64,000 nt of DNA from Fontivita pretiosa (GTDB lineage: Bacteria > Planctomycetota > Phycisphaerae > Tepidisphaerales > Tepidisphaeraceae): contig NZ_CP191258.1 in the NCBI RefSeq assembly GCF_050410795.1, positions 2,418,001 to 2,482,000 on the forward strand, in the 5' to 3' direction. Below are positions 46,142 to 54,827 of the stretch, piece by piece. The notes beneath the pieces are model-generated. The model was not told where the DNA came from. It saw only the letters and a program-made list of their open reading frames with translations, and did not search any database. Numbering within the stretch: the first letter of the stretch is position 1; the number at the start of each line of letters is the position of its first letter. Both the position numbers and the translations under genes were made by a program.

Positions 46142-47056
46142 ATGTCCATCGTGTGCCGATGTCCGCACTGTGCGCAGCTCTACAGGCTGAAGGACAGACA
46201 CGCCGGCCGGCAGGCGCTGTGCAGGCAGTGTCGCAAGATCTTCACCGTGCCGTTTCCGCCGGCCGCGGCGGCGCGGGCGGACGGCGGATCAACGGCGGCG
46301 CAGCTCGAATCCCCAGGCGGCTGGGGAACCGACCTCTGCGCCGCTCCCGACGCCACGCCCTGCCTTGCGCAGATCGAACAACACGTCGAAAAGACGATCG
46401 GTCCGATCGGGCAGGTGTTCCACGAGCTGAGCAGCGGACAGGCGGCGATGGCGCTGCTGGTGGTCCCGCCGACGCGCAAGCCCCCCGGCGACCAGCACCC
46501 GCTGGGGACGGATCATTTCACGATCGTGACCGCCGGGCTGAGCGCGCGGGAAATGAATGTGCCCGCCGATGAGTCGCCGGATGTCCCACGGCTGGCCGAG
46601 CTGATGATCGCGCTGCCGGGCGATTGGCCGGGGATCCGCCCCGACGGCTCGTTCGATCGCGACCTGATGGACGACCCGCGTTTCTGGTGGCCGATCCGAT
46701 GCCTGATGACCATCGCTCACCTGCCGCACGATCAGGGCACCTATCTGGCGATGGGCCACACGATCCCGAACGGCCAGCCTGCCGAACCATACGCCAGCGA
46801 CACGAAGCTCAGTTGCATGCTGCTGATGCCGCCAATCCTCTCGCCGGGGGCGATGGAGCTGCCTGTGGGCGACGATGCGAGGGGTGATCCGAGGATCCAC
46901 TTCTACGCCCTGTGCCCCATCCATCCGCAGGAGATGAACTACAAGCTGAAGCGCGGGACAGAGAAGCTGTTCGAGCTGTTCCAGCGGGCGGAGATGACCG
47001 AGCTGATCCGGCCACAGCGGCAGAATCTGTGCACGCGGCGACTGGGGCTTGTCTGA
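46142..47056 (+). CDS. Zinc-ribbon SUFU-domain protein
   Basis: A 304-residue protein. Residues 5-30 form an MJ0042-like zinc ribbon (CRCPHC...CRQCRKIF). After a linker, residues about 115-290 show the suppressor-of-fused (SUFU/PF05076) pattern: FTIVTAGLSAREMNVPADE, AELMIALPGDWP, WWPIRCLMTIAHLPH, GHTIPNG, LMPPILSPGAMELPVGD and FYALCPIHPQEMNYKLKRG. Bacterial SUFU proteins are often immunity proteins of polymorphic toxins. None is adjacent here; the RHS fragment lies 45 kb away. Confidence 0.82.
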   Translation: MSIVCRCPHCAQLYRLKDRHAGRQALCRQCRKIFTVPFPPAAAARADGGSTAAQLESPGGWGTDLCAAPDATPCLAQIEQHVEKTIGPIGQVFHELSSGQAAMALLVVPPTRKPPGDQHPLGTDHFTIVTAGLSAREMNVPADESPDVPRLAELMIALPGDWPGIRPDGSFDRDLMDDPRFWWPIRCLMTIAHLPHDQGTYLAMGHTIPNGQPAEPYASDTKLSCMLLMPPILSPGAMELPVGDDARGDPRIHFYALCPIHPQEMNYKLKRGTEKLFELFQRAEMTELIRPQRQNLCTRRLGLV

Positions 47057-47078
47057 TCCGGCGCTGGTCTTACAGCGC

Positions 47079-47113
47079 AAAAAATCAGGGTGCGTCGGCG
47101 AAGCGCACCCTGA
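47079..47113 (-). terminator. Terminator of the prepilin gene (minus strand)
   Basis: On the minus strand TCAGGGTGCG and CGCACCCTGA form a perfect 10-bp stem around a 9-base loop, followed by six T residues. It ends the gene starting at 48111; on the plus strand it lacks a T-tract. Confidence 0.8.
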
Positions 47114-47145
47114 AAATATGAACCGAATCTGCGACCCGCCGCCGA

Positions 47146-48111
47146 TTAGAAGCCTGGCGGATCGGGGTTGGGATTGCCCGTGTACCTCTGCCGCAGCGCG
47201 TCCTTGCGGCCAAAGAACTCGCCATGCCCGTCGGCGAACACGACATTGCCGCGGGCGTCTTCGTTGCTCTTGTCGCGAATCGGGCTGTTGGTGCCCTCTC
47301 GACCCCAGACCGCCCGACGCTTCTTCAGCTCATGGCGTGAAGCCACAAGAGCGGTCCACGTGTTGTTCACATAATCCTGAGCACTGGCGTTATACTCTCC
47401 GTCGTTGATCGTCTTCTCGTCCTCGCAGACGAAGAGAATCTTCTCGCCGGGCTTCTTGATCCCCGAGATCTTCCCATTGAACAATCCATCGACGGTGGGA
47501 CGCGGGGGCTGGTTTCTTACTAAGCCCGCATACCAATAGTTCATCGAGTAGCTGTAGCGATACCACCCCGTGGAAGCGTCATTAAAGCTGTTTCGCTGCT
47601 CGATATTGTCCGAGGGACAGCGGAAGATCGCCTCGAGCTTCGGGTTCACGTCGCGGGCGTGGTTCATGTTCTGGCTCTGGATGTGCTTGGAGCCGAGGTA
47701 TTTCGCCAGTCCCGAATACGTGATGTTCAAGTCGGGTGCGGTCGTGATCTTGCCGTTGACCGGGTCCCGGTGTCGGGGCCAGCAGATCCAGTCGGCAAGG
47801 TTCGCGGAGTTGGCGTAAACGTCTTCGTCACCTCCGGCTGGCCGATACTCGCCAGTCGGCTCCACGATGAATAGGTTTCGTCCGCCGGGCATGGGCATCT
47901 TGCCCTTGTGCTCGGCGCACCAGTTTTGCGTCGCGATGGCCAGTTGTCGCAGGTTGCTCATGCACTGGACGGCGCGGGCGGATTCGCGCGCCTTGTTCAG
48001 GGCGGGAAGCAGCACCGCGATCAGGATCGCGATGATTCCGATAACCACCAGCAGTTCAACCAGGGTGAAACCAGACGGGACCGTCTTCGCGTTTCTGCTC
48101 GACCGTGACAT
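47146..48111 (-). CDS. Type IV prepilin-like protein (DUF1559-like)
   Basis: A 321-residue protein with a class III signal: SGFTLVELLVVIGIIAILIAVLLP, cut before F by prepilin peptidase. After the helix come ARESARAVQCMSNLRQLAIATQNW and, near the end, FADGHGEFFGRKDALRQRY, the H-x9-DG-type signature of planctomycete pseudopilins. GGAGG stands seven bases before the ATG at 48111, which is therefore preferred to an earlier in-frame ATG. These proteins exist in many copies in planctomycetes; their role in pili or secretion is not settled. Confidence 0.88.
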   Translation of the reverse strand: MSRSSRNAKTVPSGFTLVELLVVIGIIAILIAVLLPALNKARESARAVQCMSNLRQLAIATQNWCAEHKGKMPMPGGRNLFIVEPTGEYRPAGGDEDVYANSANLADWICWPRHRDPVNGKITTAPDLNITYSGLAKYLGSKHIQSQNMNHARDVNPKLEAIFRCPSDNIEQRNSFNDASTGWYRYSYSMNYWYAGLVRNQPPRPTVDGLFNGKISGIKKPGEKILFVCEDEKTINDGEYNASAQDYVNNTWTALVASRHELKKRRAVWGREGTNSPIRDKSNEDARGNVVFADGHGEFFGRKDALRQRYTGNPNPDPPGF

Positions 48112-48197
48112 GCAGGACCTCCACCAAGCCAAGTATAGGATTGGTCCTGCAAGCATACCTCAGGCTTGCCCGGGACGGTTTGCAGATTCGCGTAAAA

Positions 48198-49364
48198 TTA
48201 TTGCGATTTTGCGCACAACGCCAATGCCCCCCGCACCGCCTCGAATGCCGGCTTGGCTTGCAGTCGCCGGTCCCACAGCAGCGGATGGTTCGTTCGACCC
48301 TGCACCGGGTAATTGTTCAGCCACGATTGCCCGTCATGCACGCCCCACAGCGTCACCCGCGTGACCGTCTGCCGGTGTTTGCAGAACAGCTCGAACAGCT
48401 CGGCGTATCGCCGGGCCTGTTGCTGGGCAACTTCGGGCGGCAGAGCATCCTTGTAAGGGTCCAGCCCCTGGCGTTCGGTGGCGCTCAGGTCCGCGCTGCC
48501 GCGCTGCCGCCGCGGCAGAACGTCGATGTCCAGCTCCGTGATCATCACCTTCAGCCCCTGCTGGCCAAACGCCACGATCGCCTGCTCGATGTCTTCCAGG
48601 CTCGATCCATCCAGCGACCAGTGCCCCTGGATCCCCACGCCATCGATTCGCACGCCCTTTTCCTTCAGATTCCGGATCAGCCGCAGCGCCTTTTCGCGCT
48701 TGCCCGGGCGCTCGATCAGGTAGTCGTTGTAGTAAAGCTCCACATCCGGATCGGCCTGCTGAGCGATCCGGAACGCCTGCTCGATGTAATCATCCCCAAT
48801 GGCGCGTCGTGCGGGCGTGTCGCGCAGGTATTCCTCGCCACGGTCGCTGATCGCCTCGTTGACCACATCCCAGCCATGGACTTTACCCTTGAAATGCTGC
48901 AAAACGGTCGTGATGTGATCCCGCAAGTTCGCCAGCGCCTGCTCGCGAGGCAGCGGGTTGCCGGCCTGATCCTGGAACATCCACCGTGGCGACTGGTGGT
49001 GCCAGACCAGCGTGTGCCCGATGACTTTCATGTCATGCTGCCGGGCGAAGGCGACGATGCGGTCGGCGCGATCGAAGGTGAAGTTGCCCGGCTCGTGCTG
49101 AAGGCTGGAGGGCTTGAATTCGTTTTCCCCGGTGAGGCTGTTGAACTGGGTGGCGATGAGCCTGGCGAGTCGGGGATCATCGAGTGCCGCCGACATGATC
49201 GCCGCCCCGATCTGCAACCCCTCGGGCGCGGCCTGGCGCAGGGTGGCGGCGGCAGGCGCATGCGCCGCACCGGCTGGCGGCTGGGCGCCGCCGACCCCCG
49301 CGGCGCACATCACGACGGCGGCCAGCAGAAGCGAACCGAGCAGCAGCAGCGCGGCATGACCCAT
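48198..49364 (-). CDS. GH10 endo-beta-1,4-xylanase
   Basis: A 388-residue secreted enzyme with a signal peptide (LLLLGSLLLAAVVMCAAGVGGAQ). The GH10 barrel is complete: FNSLTGENEFKPSSLQ, GHTLVWHHQSP, the acid/base glutamate in WDVVNEAI, IDGVGIQGHW and the nucleophile in VMITELDIDV. The substrate is xylan. Upstream lies a LacI-type palindrome, GGTAATCGTTTACC. No other xylan genes are in the window apart from this one. Confidence 0.93.
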   Translation of the reverse strand: MGHAALLLLGSLLLAAVVMCAAGVGGAQPPAGAAHAPAAATLRQAAPEGLQIGAAIMSAALDDPRLARLIATQFNSLTGENEFKPSSLQHEPGNFTFDRADRIVAFARQHDMKVIGHTLVWHHQSPRWMFQDQAGNPLPREQALANLRDHITTVLQHFKGKVHGWDVVNEAISDRGEEYLRDTPARRAIGDDYIEQAFRIAQQADPDVELYYNDYLIERPGKREKALRLIRNLKEKGVRIDGVGIQGHWSLDGSSLEDIEQAIVAFGQQGLKVMITELDIDVLPRRQRGSADLSATERQGLDPYKDALPPEVAQQQARRYAELFELFCKHRQTVTRVTLWGVHDGQSWLNNYPVQGRTNHPLLWDRRLQAKPAFEAVRGALALCAKSQ

Positions 49365-49376
49365 GGAACTCCCTGT

Positions 49377-49390
49377 GGTAATCGTTTACC
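49377..49390 (-). promoter_or_regulatory. LacI-type operator candidate upstream of the xylanase
   Basis: GGTAATCGTTTACC, 13 bases before the GH10 start, is a palindrome with a central CG (GGTAA-N4-TTACC in outer arms), like operators of LacI-family glycan regulators. It differs from the TTAAACCGTTTAA set of the starch locus. Confidence 0.5.
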
Positions 49391-49433
49391 TATCCTCCGG
49401 CAAAAACGCCCGGCTGTCAACCTTCTCGGCTGC

Positions 49434-50240
49434 TCAAATCAGCTCCGACAGATCCTCCACCACCAGGTCCGGCTCAAGCTGCGGCGGCAGGTTCTGTAGA
49501 TCCCGCCGACGCGTCACCCCGCTGAGCGTCAACACCGTCGCCATCCCCACCGCCTTGGCCCCGACCACGTCCGACTCGATGTTATCACCAATCAGGATGC
49601 ACCCGGCGGGCGACACTCCCAGCCGCCGACACAGCTCCATGAAAAACACCGGCTGCGGCTTGCCGCAGAAGATCGGCTGGACGTTGGCGGCGTAGCTGAG
49701 CATGGCACACAGCGCGCCCGATCCGAATTCCAGACCTCGCGGGCTTGGATACACCCGGTCGGCACTCAGCCCCACCAGCGCCGTGCCGCTGCCGCGCCGC
49801 AGCAACTGTAGCGCAATCCGCTGTCGCTCCTCGGTCGCATAGACATTACTGGGCGCCCCGGCCAGCACCACGTCGCACGGCTCGCCGGCCGTCTGCACCC
49901 ACTCCACCATCCCCTGGAGCATCTCCTGGACCGATTCGGTGGCCAGGTTGAACACCCGTGGCTGGCGACCGGGCCGAGCGTACTCCTCCAGCACGTAATC
50001 ACACGCCGCCGCCGCGGCCGTGTAGATCTGATCCGGCTCAAGGTCTACGCCCATCAGATGCAGGCGATCCATCACCCGCAGCGGGCTGGCCGCCGAGTTG
50101 GAGAGGCACGCGAACCGCCTGCCTGCCTCCTGAAGCGCGCGAATGAGCTGAACCGCCCCCGGCAGCGGGTGGTCCTCGTGATACACCGTCCCGTCCAGGT
50201 CCAGCAAAACCGCATCATATTTCGCCAGATCGATCGCCAC
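49434..50240 (-). CDS. HAD-superfamily IIA phosphatase (NagD-like)
   Basis: A 268-residue cytosolic phosphatase. Motif I is AVLLDLDGTVYH (two aspartates), motif II the SNSA of FACLSNSAAS, motif III the Lys of FCGKPQPVFF, and motif IV CILIGDNIESDVVGAKAVG. The class IIA cap lies between II and III. Family members act on nucleotide monophosphates, glycerol- or phenyl phosphates; the substrate here is open. The gene is minus and follows the repeat copy at 50.3 kb. Confidence 0.88.
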   Translation of the reverse strand: MAIDLAKYDAVLLDLDGTVYHEDHPLPGAVQLIRALQEAGRRFACLSNSAASPLRVMDRLHLMGVDLEPDQIYTAAAAACDYVLEEYARPGRQPRVFNLATESVQEMLQGMVEWVQTAGEPCDVVLAGAPSNVYATEERQRIALQLLRRGSGTALVGLSADRVYPSPRGLEFGSGALCAMLSYAANVQPIFCGKPQPVFFMELCRRLGVSPAGCILIGDNIESDVVGAKAVGMATVLTLSGVTRRRDLQNLPPQLEPDLVVEDLSELI

Positions 50241-50285
50241 GGCCCGGCGAGTGTACGCCCCGGCCGCACCGACGCAAAGCGATCT

Positions 50286-50427
50286 CCCCTTGTGTCACGT
50301 CCGAGCCAACTGTGGCATGGCCGCCCCCCGACCATGCGGGTTCGCTCGGATTTGAAGGTCCGATCTCCGGGCCATTCATCACGTCATGCCGCCGGGCACG
50401 GGCGTCCCGACCGTGATACCGCGTGAA
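50286..50427 (-). repeat. Minus-strand copy of the 120-base repeat unit
   Basis: Reads as the reverse complement of the tandem unit at 14.3-14.6 kb: CGAGCCAACTGTGGCATGG, then GGCCATTCATCACGTCATGC, then CACGGGCGTCCCGACCGTG (50398-50416). It ends just before the likely start of the following gene. Confidence 0.75.
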
Positions 50428-52041
50428 ATGCACAGGGGCATTCGCTCCGCTTGGCCCTGGCTCGGCGGGGCGCATAATCTCCGCTCTGTGCGGCATCAGG
50501 CCCCATCGATCCTCCGCGCCATCCTCCTGCTCGTCATCGCGACGATCCTGTTTCGCCTGCCCATCCTCATCAACGCCCGCGACGTCAACTCCGACGCCGC
50601 CGCCGTCGCGCTTCAGGCCATGCACCTGCTGCGCGGCGAATGGTCCTGGCTGCTGTGGGGACCGGGCTATCAGAGCGCGATCGATCCGCTGATCACCGCG
50701 CCCTTCTTCGCGATCTTCGGCCCATCCGCGCACGTGCTGATGATCGTCCCGATACTCGGGCAGATCGTCGTGGCCAGCCTCGCCGTCATCGTGCTGCGCA
50801 AACGCATCGGCACGCCGCCGGCCCTTCTCACGGTGCTTCCCCTGCTGGTGGTGACCAACTGGGGTCTGACCTGGCCGATCCTGTCGGCCAACCGGCAGTG
50901 GTGCGTGGCGGTGATCTTCGCCGCGGTGTGGCTGCTGGATGGAGCCGCCGCTTCCGCACGCCCGCTTCTGCGATACGCCCTTGGGTCATTTCTGGGCCTG
51001 TTCGCGATCGTGATCGACCTGTACGCGGTCCTGTTCGCCGGGGGAATGCTCAGTTTGATCCTCCTGTGTCTGCTTGATCCCCCGTGCACTCGCCGGATCA
51101 TCGCCCGCCGGGCACTGATCGCGGGCGGCGCGGTGCTTCTGGCCGCCGCCGTCTTTCTGGTTTCGCGACTCAACCCCTCCGCCCAGACCGCTCCGGCAGA
51201 ACTTACCTTCGAGCGCATCGGCCATAACCTTGAGCTGCTGTGGAACCGATGTCTGCCTCTGGCCCTGGGCTATGGGCTTTATACCGACAACGTCGTCCAC
51301 ACCCAGCGATCGGTTCGCATCGCGCCTATGCCGTGGCTGGCTCTGCTGATCGTCGGAGGGTGGTCGCTGGTGGCGGGAATCATCGGCGGTGCCGTGCTGG
51401 GCATCACGAGCCGACGCGTTTCATGGGAAGCCCGCCGGCTCGGCATCTTCGGCTTCGTCTCGGCGCTGGGCGCTATCACAGGCTTTATCTTCTCGGTCAT
51501 GCCCGTCGATGTCTGGGCTGTTCGATATCTGGGACCCATGTTCTGGATGGCCCCGTTCGCGCTGGCGCCGCTGGCAGCATGGCTGGGGGCGCGTCGGCTG
51601 GCCCTGGCCATCGCCCCCTGGTTCCTCGTCGCCACCATCAGCGGCTGGCTCAGCTACGGCTTCTACGTCAATGGCCCGATGCCCCGCTACAGCATCGGCC
51701 CGGCGATGCACGAGATCGATCAGCTCCGCGACCTGCTCCGCCGGCGCGGCATCCGCTACGCCGCCGCCGACTACTGGCTGGCCTACCGCCTGACCTTCCT
51801 GTTCCTGGAGGAGCCGACCATCGTTCCGCTGCAACCGGACGACGACCGTTATGAGCCGTACCGCACGGCTTACCTGAACGAGCCGGTAACGGCCCTGATC
51901 TTCCATCCCCACTGGCCGCCCGAGCGCCCCGAACCCTACGCACGATATCTCGATGCGAACGGCATCGCCTACCAGACCCTTCAGGCCGGGCAGTACACGG
52001 TGCTGATCGTGACGCGCCAACCGCCGGATCGGGTACACTGA
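50428..52041 (+). CDS. Polytopic GT-C-like glycosyltransferase, putative
   Basis: A 537-residue protein with about ten or more transmembrane segments. The first loop holds an acidic motif (NARDVNSDAAAVALQAM) like the catalytic Asp of GT-C/PMT transferases, followed by GPGYQSAIDPLITAPFFAIFG. The C-terminal 110 residues form a soluble domain (HEIDQLRDLLRRRGIRYAAADYW) often seen in planctomycete members. The start is uncertain: ATG 50428 lies at the edge of the repeat; GTG 50488 is also possible. The sugar donor would be polyprenyl-linked, by family. It is followed after four bases by a YdjY-like gene. Confidence 0.7.
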   Translation: MHRGIRSAWPWLGGAHNLRSVRHQAPSILRAILLLVIATILFRLPILINARDVNSDAAAVALQAMHLLRGEWSWLLWGPGYQSAIDPLITAPFFAIFGPSAHVLMIVPILGQIVVASLAVIVLRKRIGTPPALLTVLPLLVVTNWGLTWPILSANRQWCVAVIFAAVWLLDGAAASARPLLRYALGSFLGLFAIVIDLYAVLFAGGMLSLILLCLLDPPCTRRIIARRALIAGGAVLLAAAVFLVSRLNPSAQTAPAELTFERIGHNLELLWNRCLPLALGYGLYTDNVVHTQRSVRIAPMPWLALLIVGGWSLVAGIIGGAVLGITSRRVSWEARRLGIFGFVSALGAITGFIFSVMPVDVWAVRYLGPMFWMAPFALAPLAAWLGARRLALAIAPWFLVATISGWLSYGFYVNGPMPRYSIGPAMHEIDQLRDLLRRRGIRYAAADYWLAYRLTFLFLEEPTIVPLQPDDDRYEPYRTAYLNEPVTALIFHPHWPPERPEPYARYLDANGIAYQTLQAGQYTVLIVTRQPPDRVH

Positions 52042-52045
52042 TCGC

Positions 52046-53041
52046 ATGCTCAGCCGTCTGCTCAGAATCGTATCTGTTGTGATGCGCCTGCTTGTGATGC
52101 TCCTGCCAGGTTCTGCATGTCTGGGGCAGGCTCAAGCCCCCGCGACGGCGCCGGGCATCGGGCGCTTTCCGCATGTTGAAGTGAATGTGCCGCGGCGGCA
52201 GGTCCGCGTGGCCTGCGAAACGCTTCACGTCGAGGCGCCGCTCGAATTTTTCTGCGTCGTCGCCGGCGGACCCGAGCACGAATCCGTCCTCCGCACCCAC
52301 GCCAGGCCCTCGCATATCCACACCGCGCTTTTGATGATCGGTCTGGAGCCGGGCGAGCCGGTGCGATACTCCGAAGCCGCCAAACGCTGGTTCCCCCCTC
52401 ACGGCCCGGCGCTGCGAATTTCCGTGGAGTATACGGATGAGCAGGGCAAGGTGGTTACGGTTCCGGCGAACAAGCTCATGCGCGACATCCGCACTCGCCA
52501 GCCCATGCCCTCGACAAGCTGGGTCTTCACCGGCTCGCGAATCATGCCCGACGGCGTCTACGCCGCCGATGTCACGGGCTACGTCGTCAGCATCGTCAAC
52601 TTCGACCTCACGCCCATCGACATCCCGCAGCTCGCCAGCAACGCCAACGAAACCCTCGAGTGGCAGGCGAACCTGGACGCACTGCCCCCCCGCGGCACGC
52701 CGGTCACCATGATTCTGGAACCGATCGATCAGGACGATGCACAACTTCCGCCCAGCCCTTCAAAGCTGGGATCAGCGACCACTCCCGCAACTCGTCTCTC
52801 GGACGTATCGATCGATCAGGAGCAGATCGACAAGCTCCGTGCCAAGTGGGATCGAGAGGTCAGACCCCACGCCGGCGCGCTGCGCCACGCCGCCCAGGCA
52901 CAGTACGAAGTCCTTTCCGCTCTGCGACGCGAACAGCAACGCCTCATCGACGAGGCCGACCGCATTCAGCGCCTGATCGACGAGCTGGAGCGCCAATATC
53001 AGGAGATGACCACGCCCACGCCGCCAAGCACGAATCAGTGA
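52046..53041 (+). CDS. Secreted YdjY-domain protein with C-terminal coiled coil
   Basis: A 331-residue protein with a signal peptide (VMRLLVMLLPGSACLGQ). Residues about 45-215 match the YdjY-type domain: HVEAPLEFFCVVAGGPEHES, THARPSHIHTALLMIGLEPG, TGSRIMPDGVYAADVTGYVVSI. The function of the domain is unknown. The last 75 residues are a charged coiled coil (LRREQQRLIDEADRIQRLID). Translation is probably coupled to the upstream membrane protein, four bases away. Confidence 0.8.
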   Translation: MLSRLLRIVSVVMRLLVMLLPGSACLGQAQAPATAPGIGRFPHVEVNVPRRQVRVACETLHVEAPLEFFCVVAGGPEHESVLRTHARPSHIHTALLMIGLEPGEPVRYSEAAKRWFPPHGPALRISVEYTDEQGKVVTVPANKLMRDIRTRQPMPSTSWVFTGSRIMPDGVYAADVTGYVVSIVNFDLTPIDIPQLASNANETLEWQANLDALPPRGTPVTMILEPIDQDDAQLPPSPSKLGSATTPATRLSDVSIDQEQIDKLRAKWDREVRPHAGALRHAAQAQYEVLSALRREQQRLIDEADRIQRLIDELERQYQEMTTPTPPSTNQ

Positions 53042-53110
53042 CCCCATGCCGATCAGGCATGCTCAGGCGGTTCACTTCTCACCTGATCACCTTGTCGGAT
53101 GGTCAGCTTA

Positions 53111-54106
53111 TCAGGCAGTCACCTTGTCACCCGCTCGGCGGGCGGTGCAACGACGGCGCATCATCGCAATCAGAGACAGGATCAGCGCCGCGGCGGCAGG
53201 TTCCGGCACGCCGGCGCCTGGCGCAGCCAGCGTCGCACTGGGCGCGATCCCGCCGTGCACTACGTTCATGATCCAACTGGTTCGCGAGCTGACGCGGGTG
53301 ATGTAGCTGCGGGCCGGGATATCGGCGGTCGTGTCGGCGATAAGCCGGCCATCATGCTCGAGCCCGCCCATGTCGAAGATCGCCGCGTGGAACGTGCCGT
53401 CATCGATCCCGGGTATGGAAAACTCGCTTTCCGTCGAATGGTTAACGCCGACAAGCCGCCAGCTCTTGCCAACCTTGGTGAACACTCCGCCGCCGCTGTC
53501 ACCGCGCGAAACCGTCGCCTCATAGGCGACCCCGCGACGGTCGAAGCTGAACCACAGAAGCCCCGCGGCGATGCGTTGCCCGCCGGCTTCCGGGTCCGCC
53601 GTTGCGGGCGCGATCCCGGAGATGACGTTCTTGCCCCAGCTCTGCACTGCGTCGTCGGTGCCCCAGACCCAGCCTTTGAGGTCGCCATTGACAAGCACCT
53701 GTGGACCTCGCTGCGTGCCGCGACCGAAAATGACAACCCCCCGACCGACTTCGTCGGATCCCTTGAACAGCGTCGCCCACTGGGCGAATCGCCCCTTGAC
53801 CCGATAGATCTGAAGGTCGCTCAGCGGATCATCCCAGGTGGCGATCGTGCGATACCACCTCCCGCCGTAGTAAAACGAATTGCCCACGCGCCCGCCGACG
53901 TGCTCGGCGGTGATGAAATACTCCGGCGAAATCGCGGTGCCGAGGAACCGGCCCCAGCGGCCCTGGTACTGCCAGCCGGAATTCAACAGCGCCCCGCGCG
54001 GCTCACGGGTGTTGCGCTGCTCGCGGCCGAAGAGGATGACTCCCCGCGCCGGCGAGGCGCAGCAACTCAGCAGCATGCAGGCAAAGACGATCAGGCGAGT
54101 ACACAT
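53111..54106 (-). CDS. PEP-CTERM trypsin-like serine protease
   Basis: A 331-residue secreted protease. After a signal peptide (RLIVFACMLLSCCASPARG) the S1 triad is seen: His in FITAEHVGG, Asp in DPLSDLQIYRV and Ser in SRGDSGGGVF. The C-terminus is a PEP-CTERM anchor (VPEPAAAALILSLIAMMRRR). It probably acts at the cell surface. The start at 54106 is chosen because it gives a clean signal peptide; the frame is open upstream. Confidence 0.88.
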   Translation of the reverse strand: MCTRLIVFACMLLSCCASPARGVILFGREQRNTREPRGALLNSGWQYQGRWGRFLGTAISPEYFITAEHVGGRVGNSFYYGGRWYRTIATWDDPLSDLQIYRVKGRFAQWATLFKGSDEVGRGVVIFGRGTQRGPQVLVNGDLKGWVWGTDDAVQSWGKNVISGIAPATADPEAGGQRIAAGLLWFSFDRRGVAYEATVSRGDSGGGVFTKVGKSWRLVGVNHSTESEFSIPGIDDGTFHAAIFDMGGLEHDGRLIADTTADIPARSYITRVSSRTSWIMNVVHGGIAPSATLAAPGAGVPEPAAAALILSLIAMMRRRCTARRAGDKVTA

Positions 54107-54354
54107 TCGGACGGCATCTCCCGCTCGACGGCCATCGGAAGGCATGGCGTGCGTGGGTGTCTCGTGTCCGACTCTAATCACGGACGCCGCGGCGCACAAT
54201 GGAATTTCCTGCCAGACGGCATTCGCAAAGCCGCGCAGGCACGAAGCGACCAGGCCTGCACGAAGCTGGTCCAAGGACTCTTGGCGTCAACCCGGCGTGC
54301 CTTCGTACCTGCGTGCCTCGGCCGTACAATGTTGTCAGGAAGGAGTTGGACCCG

Positions 54355-54720
54355 ATGCCCAAGCTAACGGTTGAGAATGTCGGCACGTTTGAAGTTCCGC
54401 AGGGCAAGCGTCTGGTGCTGGCGCTGGTGGACGAGGCGAAGATCGATCAACTGCACGCCTGCGGCGGGAACGCGCGCTGCACCACCTGCCGCGTGGAGTT
54501 CATCAGCGGCGAGCCGGAGAAGATGACCGAAGCCGAGAAGGCCGTGCTGACAGCGCGCGGGCTGATCGGCACGCCGCACCTGCGGCTGAGCTGCCAGATT
54601 CTCTGCGATCACGACATGACGGTTCGGGCGATCTCGCGTCTTGCCGGCAGCGGGCGAGCCGACCCCGGCAGGCGACCGGCCGACCAGATCACCCCGCCGC
54701 CGGTCTGGACCACAAAATAA
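54355..54720 (+). CDS. [2Fe-2S] ferredoxin
   Basis: A 121-residue plant-type ferredoxin. Four cysteines bind the cluster: CGGNARCTTC followed by SCQ (HLRLSCQILCDHDM). AGGAAGGAG stands a few bases before ATG 54355, and TACAAT near 54326 is a likely -10 box. The tail after residue 95 is Pro/Arg-rich, and the TAA stop lies inside the palindromic repeat. The redox partner is not encoded here. Confidence 0.87.
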   Translation: MPKLTVENVGTFEVPQGKRLVLALVDEAKIDQLHACGGNARCTTCRVEFISGEPEKMTEAEKAVLTARGLIGTPHLRLSCQILCDHDMTVRAISRLAGSGRADPGRRPADQITPPPVWTTK

Positions 54721-54827
54721 GGGGTCGGGAGTCTTTTCCTACATTTGTCTACACCTGCCGGCCTGCCGCAAAAGACTCCCGACCCCTTATTCGCCGACCC
54801 CTTATTCGCTGCGACCCCTTATTCGCT
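54716..54827. repeat. GGGGTCGGGAGTC palindromic repeat between convergent genes
   Basis: Perfect 22-base arms (54716-54737 and 54770-54791; core AAGGGGTCGGGAGTCTTTT) enclose a 32-base loop; two more CGACCCCTTATTCGC copies follow. The ferredoxin stop (54718-54720) and the ABC exporter stop (54819-54821) are both within the repeat. It may act as a bidirectional terminator. Confidence 0.85.
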
